Positions 35,001 through 47,200 of a DNA stretch of 64,000 nucleotides are shown here, piece by piece. The translations under genes were made by a program, and so were the position numbers. The notes under the pieces are model-generated. The model saw only the letters and a program-made list of their open reading frames with translations. It had not been told where the DNA came from and did no database searches. How positions within the stretch are numbered: the stretch's first letter is position 1; each line of letters begins with the position of its first letter. Source of the DNA: Glandiceps talaboti (taxonomy: Eukaryota; Hemichordata; Enteropneusta; Spengelidae); the NCBI RefSeq assembly GCF_964340395.1, contig NC_135566.1:334001-398000 (forward strand), read 5' to 3'.

Positions 35001-38000
35001 TTGACAAGTAATAGGTATTGCAGCATCGCTAATATCTGGACATTGCAACCATGGCAACAAGCCATACTTGGAGAACAATCTTGTGTTACAAGACAAAGTC
35101 TGCAGCCTCGACATCATGGTTACAGTTTAAATGTACAGTATGTACCCATGCGTACAGAGAGAGTTATTTATTACAAGATTTCAAAGTTGAAAAAATTACT
35201 GAGGTCCTATTTTATCACCCGAAATCATATTGAAGTTGATAGCAGTAATCAATACAAGTGTATTAAAGAGAAGTAAGTCTGACTCTGGACTCTTTCTGTT
35301 ATATCTGAGACCACTATAAGAAGTCAAAATCCTGCCACTGCCATTATCTTTTACATGGACTTGACCTAAAGAGGGCTACCTGTACATGTGTACAAGTTTG
35401 CTACGTTCAATATTAGGTTGACACCAAGCTAGGAAATCACAAAGGGATTCTTGAACTGTACTGGACATACATTTTGTACGGTATTAAATATAAAGTGTTT
35501 TAACATAACACTGTCAAATTATTACACATTATAGTGACTGACATTAATGAGAATTCTACAACATCAACAGTTGAAGTTTTGGTCATAGTCAGACTCACCC
35601 ATCTATATATGTTATCCAAAACTCAAATATTGAAATGATAGTTAAAGTACAAAAATTACCAATAAATTATAATTCAATCCTCTCATATCATTAAATCATT
35701 ATTAAGTTTTCAGGCATCTAGAACTGGAAAAAGGCTATTGTACCCTGTCCTGGTTATGTAAAAGTATTGAATATAGTTACTTGATACAAATCATGTAATA
35801 AAATATGATATATTCCTCTACTTGCACTCATTGTGAGATTCTCTTTCAATGATAACTACATTAGTGAAATATTTCCCATTCCATTGAAGTCATACCAGTG
35901 AGAATACATTTGTTGTGTAACCCTTGGTATTTCAAACTCTTCTCTTGACCTTTCAGAGGAAATTTCCATCACCTGTGTGTTGTCTTCTCTCCATTTTGCT
36001 AGTCTGGTGCTAGCCTGATGTTAACACTGACAGTGAAGTTGTGTTGTTTAACAGAGGGCTGGTGCAGACATTATAACCATTTTAGTTGGGAGACTTCACT
36101 TGAGAGGTTCAATGATCGTTTATCTACAGTACTGTACAGCTCACAGATCTCTTTGTCTTTCTCTTTTGCTAGTCATCTCTTTTGCTAGCGTCAGCCTGAT
36201 GGTTTGGGTTCCGTCCGTCCGTCTGGATCGATTTTTTTCAAACTTGGTACAGGGGCAACATACTATGGCATACATATGCACGTCAATTTGTTTCATGATA
36301 CGATCCAATATAGCCGCCTAGCAGCCATTTTGTTTGCGAATTTTCCTGTCCAAAGCCATAACTCAGACATGCTTGAACAGATCTCATTCAAAGTTGGTAT
36401 TAGGACAGTGTTCTATGACATACATGTGCATATTCATTGTTGTCGTGGTACAATCCAATATGGCTGCCTGGCAGCCATTTTGTTTGCGAATTTTCCATGT
36501 CCAAAGCCATAACTCAGACATGCTTGAACAGATCTCATTCAAAGTTGGTATTAGGACAGTGTTCTATGACATACATGTGCATATTCATTGTAGTCATGAT
36601 ACGTTCCAATATGGCTGCCTGGCAGCCATTTTGTTGGTGCAGTTTTCATGTTCCTTAAAACCCAATCATAGTGAGGACTGTCATTCTCAATGACTTACAT
36701 GTGTAGGTACCACTGTTAGGTTCACTACAGGTTACTGAAATACTACTACTGATCTGTTAACCATGACCTCACTTTGATGACAATATCCCAGTAATGAATA
36801 GTTTGACCTCACCATGAACCATATATCTATATCAGCTGATTTAGATGTTGTTCACGTCAGCTGGTGAAATCATTGAAAGCGGTCTTCGTCATTTGGCATT
36901 ATCCTTTGAATATGCATTCATAGATTTATAAAGCATGTCTACATGCATTGTACATGTATTTAGTTTGTGAATATGTGTTCTTCTTAAACAATTTAACAAG
37001 GGTATCATAAATGTACACAATTATGCTATTTGGAGTACCAAAAATGTTACCAATGCCTGAGGCCATGGTTTTGATTTTGCATTGAAAAGCATACATTTAG
37101 AAGGGAAGAACAGTTTTCTACGGAAAACATTGGGATTAGAGTATAGTCCTATCCAAATGTAAGCTCTCGTATACATGTACTATGTTGAGTGTCCTTACAA
37201 ATATTTGTTGTCTGTTTGTATATAATTTACAAACACATTGGCCTACCAAGATGTAAATATCTGTGTTTTAAGTAACAAAGTACAAGAACCAGAAATATTC
37301 CTGTACATTTCCACAAATATTGGCATGTAGTAGGAATCAAAGTATAAAGTTTTAAATTTAAATAGATATACATTTGCACTAGTATCGATCTCCACAAAGT
37401 CAGAAATGAAAGCAATTCCCAAATGGTGTGCAATATTGCTAATGTTTTTGGCTTAGCTAACAGAGTGGGAATCTGGTGAAACTTGTACAAGTCTCACCTT
37501 TTACCATGGTTGTTGTGAGAACCAATGTAATGCATTACTTGTATGCCTTAATACAAACACTGATACTGCTAACACTACAGTAATGTAAAATTGTACATGG
37601 ATCAACACACTGAACACAAAGTTACAAAATTGTAAGAAATTGAGTATGTTATAAAAATTGAATTAAGGTTTGTTTTTTGATAATTATGAAATACTTTGTG
37701 TAAATATCATGCCATTACATGTACATTGTAGCCATGGTACATGTACTACAGAACAAATAACAGAGGTTGAATTTGTGTATTTTTAGACTTAATGAGAGGT
37801 GACAACTGTTTTAATCGCCTACATCAATCCATTCATTACTGAAAATAACAAGGGCAGACATGTATAGAACTGATTAGATAGCACTTACATACATTGCACT
37901 GGTATGGACATTTTGAATCAGAACATTTCTTCACCAATGACACTTAAAGTTTGTGTACCAATTAAATGTTTTCCAGTAAAAATATTGGATCATGCTCAAA

Positions 38001-41000
38001 AGATATTTGTGGGCAATATCTGGGTATGACAATTGAACATTATGAACCAGACAACCAATCTGTATAGATGATGATACCTGGATATTGCAAGTGGTGGTTG
38101 CAACCTTACTTTATCACATCCTTCAGGCTTTTGAACAAACATTCATAACAAATAACATGAAAATCTGATTAATTTGTTATCACAAAATTTTTGTGGAAAT
38201 ATTTGTTCAGAATCACAGGGAACACAGATGTTATCATAATACATGTATGTTTAACATCAAACGACTAGTCTACATGTACATTTAGGTAGTACAACATGTA
38301 TACAATGTACATTCAAGTAGTCAGGAAGTTGTGTGTCTATTTCAAGAAACCATGACAGCATACTGAGATACTACCAAGCAAGGCTTATGTTTCCCTTCTG
38401 GTACTTGGAATAGACCAACCCATTACTAGAATGTAGGAATGGTCCAATTGTTCTGAAATGTTTTAATTATCTGAATTACCACAAGTGTACTTATGGGTTG
38501 GTTGGTTGGTTGGTTATACTACTATTTACTAGTTCAGGGTGTAGCTACTGGGCAGTTGAGTAGAATACTTTATAGTATCAACAAGAAACATGTCATGTAT
38601 TCCATTTACAGGTAAATTAGCCATGCTATAAATAATGGTCATGAAAACCCATATGCTTCAGGGAAAATTCTGTCAAGTGTAGCATTAGATGAAAGGTTGC
38701 TATGATTTAAAAGAGCTAATAAAATAGAAAATAGTGTGTAGATTTGAATGATACATGCAGTAGTTGTACTTTGGATAGGAACCATACTGTTTGATTAATT
38801 TACATTTACTCTCACAAAAGGGGAAACAGTGTACTGACTTACAATTTACATGACCAATTAGTACATGTACATAAGACAAGATCACATACATGCTCATAAC
38901 ATTTATTATAAGTATGTTTGTAGACATGTTTGTTTGTTTCTATGTGCAATTTACATGATGATGTACATGTCATCTACATGTATATTTTGAAGACTTCTTA
39001 CAATCTTAGTCGGTTAGCATTTAAAAAGAGAGATCTTCATAGAAACACTTTAGCTCTGCTTGCTTCACCCAAACCATAGAAGTATACTGTACTTCCATGC
39101 CCAATCTGATTAAAATCCGATGTAGATGTCGGCTAATCGTGCATTGCTATCTTACCATCGTAAGGTAAAATAGCAATGAACGATTAGCCGACATCTACAT
39201 CGGATTTTTATCAGATTGTTCCATGCCCAAACTTATCCATGAAGATCTCTCATTCCAAACACTGACGCATACAAAGTATTTTTTAGCTTGGGTGATTGTT
39301 CAACACAACTGTATTTTTATAAATCTATAGGAATGTTTAAATCCCATGTGCTAGCTTTAGCACTATCTTATCAGTGGAGCCTTGCAGAATTCATTGTCGC
39401 AAACCACAACCGTTTTACGGTACCATTCTTACCGAGTCGGTTTTATTTCTATATGTAGCAGAAATAACAGCTCTGGTTTGTGAGAATGTACAGAATTAGA
39501 GATGATTCGTTTGTTCTAGATCAATTTTTTTTGCCAGAGACATGTTTTCCATCTGACATTGAACTTTATTATATTTTGTGTGTACAAATGTATTACAATT
39601 CACATGACACTATAATAAAACAAAAAGTGTGTGTAATATATCACACAGTTACATTTCCAAGCAGACCATTGATTGGTCTAGACTAAGTCACATGGAGTAG
39701 ATTAGATTACCATATTTTTGTGTGTAATATGAATCTTCCACTCAATTATTGATGTTTTGTAGGTGTTGCTGATGGTGTCGGAGGATGGCGAGACTATGGT
39801 GTTGACCCATCTCAGTTTTCAAGTACTTTAATGAAAACATGTGAAAGAATTGTCAAGCAAGGAAAATTTAGTATTACATCTCCTGTAGGAATTTTATCTG
39901 AAAGTTACAAGGAATTATTAGAAAATAAAGCACCACTCATAGGTAAGTACAAATCACAAATATGATCACAATTTATCTTAATCTTCATCCGTGTGGTGGT
40001 GCACTGTTCAAGCTCTTTATATTTTGTGGTGACAACAAAGAAATATGCTGTGCTCACCCTGATTGTCTTTTGTGGTTGGAAAAGCTACATGTATACGCAC
40101 TGAGTAAAGCTACAGAGGGAGGGGGGGGGGGGGTGTAAAATATGCAGCAAAAATTATGCCCCAAAACATGTAAACTTAGCTTTGAAAATTTAAGTAAGTT
40201 GAAATATTTATTTTTAGGAATATGGTAATCAAAAGATTCACTCAGACTAGAATTTTTACAAAGAGCTTGGAAATTCACAACCCCTCTCATTTTTACACCT
40301 CTTTTTATTTTGTGTGATCCCTCTCTCCATTGTCTTTCAGAGCTTCAGTACTTATAATTACTCTATTTCTTTTTTTATATGACCTCTCTTGTTGTTTTTG
40401 GTATGACCTCTGTCTTTCTGTTTGGTCTTTCCAGGTAGCAGTACAGCGTGCATACTAATATTTGACCATGAGAACCATATTGCATACACAGCCAATCTAG
40501 GTGATTCAGGGTTTCTTATTGTCAGAGGAAATAAAGTTATACACAGATCAGAAGAGCAGCAACATTATTTTAATACGCCTTTTCAGTTATCAATATCACC
40601 ACCGGGTTTAGAAGTAGTTATAAGTGACAGGTGAGTAGAAAGAGAATCACTGTTTGGTCAGTGTTTCCTCTTGAGTCTATTTAGAAATGAGATGTACTAT
40701 AAGTCTTTCAGTGTTCTCTCTAGAAAATGATTTGGGTTATTTGAAATATAAATGTCTTAAAAAAGTATTGTTCAGTTAAATCATATTATGGAACTCATTA
40801 CATTATGAAGATGTGGGGTAACCCTGTCTTCAAGTAAGATGTGGGGTAACCCTGTCTTCAAGTAAGATGTGGGGTAACCCTGTCTTCAAGTAAGATGTGG
40901 GGTAACAATGTCTTCAAGTAAGATGTGGGGTAACCCTGTCTTCAAGTAAGATGTGGGTAACCCTGTCTTCAAGTAGGATGTGGGGTAACCCTGTCTCCAA

Positions 41001-41214
41001 GTCTTGCAGTAGAAACTTGTTCAAGATGGACTGATATTTTGAAAAAGAGAAAGTACATATGTAGACTGAGGAAGCAACTAGGCAGAAAGCAGGATCATAG
41101 TTTGTCCTTTCTACTAAACAGTAATGAATACTTTAGTCTTGAACTGAGATTTATAATTTAAAAAAGGTATTATAGGCAATGAGGAAGACATGAATCATTA
41201 TCATCATCATTATC

Positions 41215-41246
<32 letters not shown>

Positions 41247-41253
41247 CATCAGT

Positions 41254-41297
<44 letters not shown>

Positions 41298-44200
41298 TCA
41301 TGGAATATGAGCATGTGCACCTGTCCAATATTACTTTCAAAAGACATCCTCACAACTTTCAAAGTCTGTTTTTACTCCTCCTGCTAAATCACAAGTGGAA
41401 TTATCTTGAAGACTGTTTGGTCTTTTCACTGTCAGAATAGACAATTTCCCAAGTTTGCATGTCAAAGGCATTCTCTTTGTCCCAACAGTAGTTGTTTGCA
41501 AACAAAAAACTACGTGCTGGGAAAAACAAGATTAAGTGGGGTGTATGTATTTTTAGTATACTAAAAAGTTCACCTCTGCAATTAGCAAGTACTATATTTA
41601 GATCAACTGTTTGTCCTTTGAAGTTAGCTATTGTAGTAAGTACATATATTAGGTCACTTAAAGCTAATGACTATGTATGTAGCTTTCTGTAGATTGTCTG
41701 TTTTGACAAGGTTTGTAACCAGGTCATTCAGATCTTCTTGAGTTCCACTACATTTCCATAAGTTTCACTGCCAAGGTAATGTTAGTACTATGATACGCAT
41801 GAGAAAATCTGTCAGTGTTTGGCTAGAGGTAAATGTACCATCTGTCCTAATAGTTGAAGTGGCACAAACTGAGATTATATTTATAAGCATTTTAATCAAT
41901 TGAAAATACTTACTTAAAACCCCAGTATAATGATAATGTCAACGCATGGCTTATATAACATTACAATTGTCTTCTGGCATCGTTAGAACAGTTAATTCCA
42001 TAGTAGGGGTTTATTGTTTGATACGTATGATTCATCAGATCATTTATAAGTACATCTTACTACCAGGTTTGAGTTCAGCCAATTGCAAGTGGTGGTCAAG
42101 TGGGCTTCAACAGGTACAATAATGCAAGTACCTTTTAAATATACTGAATAAACTATGCCTATACATAAATAAACTCACCTTTGCCCCTTTAATTAATAAA
42201 GAATAATGTTTCATAACACATTCTTTTATATCAACTGTCAATATTACAATCTGGATATTTATACATTTTTATCAACTAGTGTATCTTTGGGTGTCCGAAA
42301 AAATGAAAAAAATTTGTATGTTGTGTTTGGCTAAATGCCAAAAGTGAAATTGAATTTGCAGAAAACAGGAAACTGAAATATTTACACTAGCAGTGTTTAT
42401 TCTTTGAATTCACCTAGAGTAGCTGCATCTATTCCTAAAGGGGTACAGTATGTAACTTTATGTTTTTGGTTGCTACTTTTGTAGCCCAGAGATTTGGTGT
42501 TTGCTTTGTAATTCAGTCATCAGTTATGATTTTATATAGGATAATTAGAACACCAAGGACATGTTGCTGTGCTAATACTACTTTTGTTTTATATTAAAAT
42601 CTACTAATTTCATTTAAAAAATTAATACATGTTGAAGTCATAGAGTTCTTACCAGATACTCAGATACAATACCAAAAAATTACATTGACATAAATGACAT
42701 GTATTACTTATAAATTCAAAAAAAACACCTGTGTGTAACTTGATCACCTGTATGATTGATTGCCTCTATCGCATTGTTGACTTAAGTTGGCTGTTGAGTT
42801 TTGATTGATGTGAGTGCATTTATAGCCAAACATGGCTAAGATTGAGGCCTAAGTTACAGATACAGTAATTGCTTATATTATGATATTCATAGCAATCCCA
42901 GAATCACAATTTTTATCTACTGTATTTTGGCATTGAAGATTATTATCATGTGATGATTATGTATTTGCATGTAATTCAGTAAAATAAGAACTTGTAACTG
43001 GCTAGATACATCAATAACAGGGCTTTTTCTTTCAAGGAAATTGTAGTAAACAAAGTTAACAAAAAGAGTGCAATTTGTGTTAGAAGGTTCAATCAGTATT
43101 GATGACATGGTAATGAATTTTGATGTTGAATAATGGGTCATTTGTGTGGATATTACTATGTAGTGACTTTAAGAGAGGATTTTAGTACATGTCATTGTTT
43201 GGAAACAACGAGTGCATTCCTTCAACTGGAAAAAAGTCACCAATAATCAATGAATGCACCAAAATAAAGTCATTCAATCCAGTCTGTGTTCAACTGACCA
43301 AAAGACTAAAACTAGGGCAACACATCTTAACAGATCATACATGTATATTTAGCTCAGAAGAAGTTAGTCAAGGATGAAAATGTTTTTATGTTTGTCGATT
43401 GATTGAGTTACATGTATATACTGACTGTACGTATTGTAAAATCAGTGTTTTGGGGGGTTGATGAAGCTTCCAAAGTTGTTATGAGTTGTCAGTGACCTGG
43501 CGGTTAGCTCATATGCCCCTTACCATTATAGTCTGGGTTCAAACACACTTAGTGTTGGCTGAGTTTGATTAAAAAGACCCACTTTAGATAATGCTTACAA
43601 TCTGTATGTAAAACTAATAATTGTTTGGTAGAACTATACAAAAAGTTGGGCCATCACAAAAGAATGAGTGGAAATTCCATTCAATCTTCATTACTAATGT
43701 GATGACCAGGATTGAAATACAATTCTGTATATAAGAAGAGTGATACTCAGTTTAACCCCACTGAACAGTGTAGGTTTCCCTAGAGTACTCTGGTTTCCTC
43801 CTGCTGTAACATTAGGGCTGTGCTCAGTTGCAACCGTACCAACAAATTTACAAACAATGACTATATGGAGTACCCATATACAGAAACAGTACATTTAGCA
43901 GATTTCCTCATAACTGATACTACATTTGAAAACTGAGCAAAATGCCAACTGTAATAGTTTCATATGTCTAGACTTTTGTAATACCTTTGTTCTCTCAGCA
44001 AGGGTCATGTCAAGTTATGGTATCATGAAGCCAACAGTATAATTTTTTCACTTCCTCACCTTAATGTTGTCATTGTATCTTTTATAGACCAGAGTCAGCA
44101 GCAAGTTCATCAGTTGGTTTAAAAGAAGGTGATCTGATATTAATGGCAACGGATGGTTTATTTGACAATATGCCAGACAGTCTTATTCTACAAGAACTTG

Positions 44201-47200
44201 CTACATTGAAGGTGAGATATATGAGTCTTCATACCATGTTGCCCCCGACAACTACAACTGGGTTTGAATGCAAGTGTACATGTGAAAGAGATGGGGACGT
44301 AATGATATACAGAAAATTATCAATTCATCACAAAGGAAGGCATACTGTAGTATTAGTAGGAAATACAACTTGACCTACGTGCCACTTTACCAATACACCA
44401 CTGTCAGCCACTTACCAATAGTTTCAGAATGTGTGTATCTTAGTTTGCCTAAAGCTTGATTTCTGAAGTAGTAGTAATTAATCTTTATTTCAAAGAGACA
44501 TCTTGGTAAAAGGCCTGTGGCAGTGGGATAACTGGATAACTTTAATTTACTTTTTATTACTGCCCATAACAAAAGCACTGATAATGATATGTTGTGTTGG
44601 TTTTGCTGTGAACTTCTGTTTAGCTACTTGGCATTGAAACCCAAGAGTAAGATATTATTGTGAATATAGAATAGGTTCTAAATGAAGTTGTTTTTTATCT
44701 GAACTGAACATTTGGTAGTTGAAAATCATTGCTTGAAATGCACACTCCTGTAAATTAAAAGAGATTTGAGATCTGTCTCTTGACTGTTAGATAAGTTGTG
44801 TTATTCTAACACAATGGGCACTTCTTTACAAGTGAATTGAGGTGGTGGCTGATAGAGACTGGCATAATGTCATACCTTAATCATACAGACTAGTTCCTCT
44901 CTTGCCATAGAACAGATTAGCATCTATTTCAAATTATGGAAAAAACCAACCAAGACTTATAAAATGTACAAATTTAATGTGATTGGTTGTGAATAACAAG
45001 AGGCAAATACTTAACTTAGGCCTAGAAAAAAAGTTGTTTGGTTCCGGTTACCCGACCCCACCTATTTTTTCACTGCTGACCCTAAACATTTTTTTTACAT
45101 GTCCAAGGAAAAAAATAAAATCGTGAAAATTGTGAAGTCTCGCCAGAAAGAGTGGATGCAGGAACTGACATCAACTAATAAAAAGACAATAAAAAAACTG
45201 TTCTTCCTATCTGTAATGGCTGTACATATAATGGGAAGAAACCAATAACACAGAGATCATTTGGAAAACACATAACTACCTGACCTAGACACTCACACCA
45301 GAAAAAATATAATAAAATAAAATAAAAAATCTACCTACCCCACCTGTTTTAAAATTAAGTGTAATCAGAACCACACAATTGTTTTTATTAGGTCTTACTA
45401 CAGTACATGAAAATGTTCACTGTCCAAATAAAATTATCAGAAGTCAGAAGTGATGCTGTTTTGGGAACATACATTGTTCTTCCATTACTCATTACTAGCT
45501 AATGTGTTTGGACCTTATCAAACACAACGACAATTATGTCCAAGTGTGAAAGAAAAATAACAAAATGGCACTTACTACACTATAAGTAATATTTGAGCAA
45601 ACACAGTAATTGAGTTGCCATCTCCTTCTCAAACAGAATTTTCTGATAACAGTCATGTAGTCCTAAATACACAACAATAAAAGACTACTACCATATGTAC
45701 TGTAATCCTAGATATTTTCTCTACTAGAAAATGTTGAGTCTTCAGCTAGTTCTCAAAGACTTGTTTATTAATTGCCAGACTGGTATATTACGTTCAAATT
45801 ATGAATTTCTGAATTCCCTCGCTATTAATTGTAACCTTCTAATCTGTAAATGAAAACTATTGATTTTGTAGGTGATTCTAGCAAGTCTTTGTTTGTGCTC
45901 TTTAATAGCTCACACATTCCATTCAGGTTGTAATTTATAGACTAATCAAAGCACCAGGTTTTTATCATAGCCAGTGAAATAATAACTACCAGTTCAGGAT
46001 AGAATTTAATTTAAGCTCTTATCGATCACTCACAAATCTCTGAATGGACTATCACCAGCATACATATCTGGCCTCATTCACATGAAGCCAGCTCCCAGGA
46101 CACTTCAATCATCTGCCAAATGTTTATTTGCGTGAACCCAAGTACAAAGTTGAAACTAGTGTTATATGGTGGGTGTGCGTTCTCATGTGCTGTGCCCCAT
46201 TTATGGAATACATTGCCATTAGAAATACAACAAAAACCTACAAATAGCACCTTCAAAAAAGATCTTAAAGACATCATTATCTATTCTCCAGAGCATTCTA
46301 ACTGTACAGTGCCTCTGAACTCTACATTGTAGTGGAAACTGGCACTTTATAAATTCTTTGATTGATTGATTGTTACCCTGCTTGCATGGACAGTTTGAAT
46401 GTGATAGACTGATTAACACACCAGTATATTACAGTATTTGACTAAGCTCACTAGTTCCTACACTTTATGCTTTGATAGTTTCAATTTTATGTTTTAGTGT
46501 TCCATAAATCAAGATTTATATTATATATATGTAACATTACAGAAATGGATACGTATATGTTTGCTACTTGATTCAATTCTGATTTATTGATGTACAGATG
46601 TATGAAACCCAGCATAATTACTAACTCAGCTTCTGTGAAACCCAGCATAATTACTAACTCAGCTTCTGTGAAACCCAGCATAATTACTTAATCAGCTTCT
46701 ATGAAACCCAATCACTTACCCAGCTACAATGTAATTTTGTTACTTGGTTGTACATTTGATATAGATAGACAAAACAGCTGTACTAATACTACTAGTCAAT
46801 ATTCTTACATTAAGGAAGTAAACAAAAAAAGATTTCACTATTATTGATACTGATCTCACCTTTGAATATTAAAGATGATAATTATACAAATTAGAGTATT
46901 TGACAAAATTAAACTATTGTATGTTTTACTACTCATGGTTGATTATATGAGGATGTTATTCATTATAATATGCATACATACAGTCATAAAAAATTAGACC
47001 AAGGAAATAACTCTTTTCTGGGTATTTTCCCTGCTACGACAACATATGTTACTGTAATAAATTATGAAGTGCTAATGCTACAGAGTGGCCGGACTAAGTA
47101 TGAAACCATCTGTGTTATGGTCTTGTTATAATTTGTCTTAATTTCCTAGATATGTCATGTGTAAATTGTTTTAATATATTTCACCATTTATGGTGGTACA

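Noticed and set aside
41190-41387. His-rich open frame
   Set aside because: It is a translation of the (TCA)n microsatellite in PPTC7 intron 3.
46487-46681. Minus-strand frame with an [11 protein letters not shown] repeat
   Set aside because: It comes from the 33-bp minisatellite, whose period is a multiple of three.
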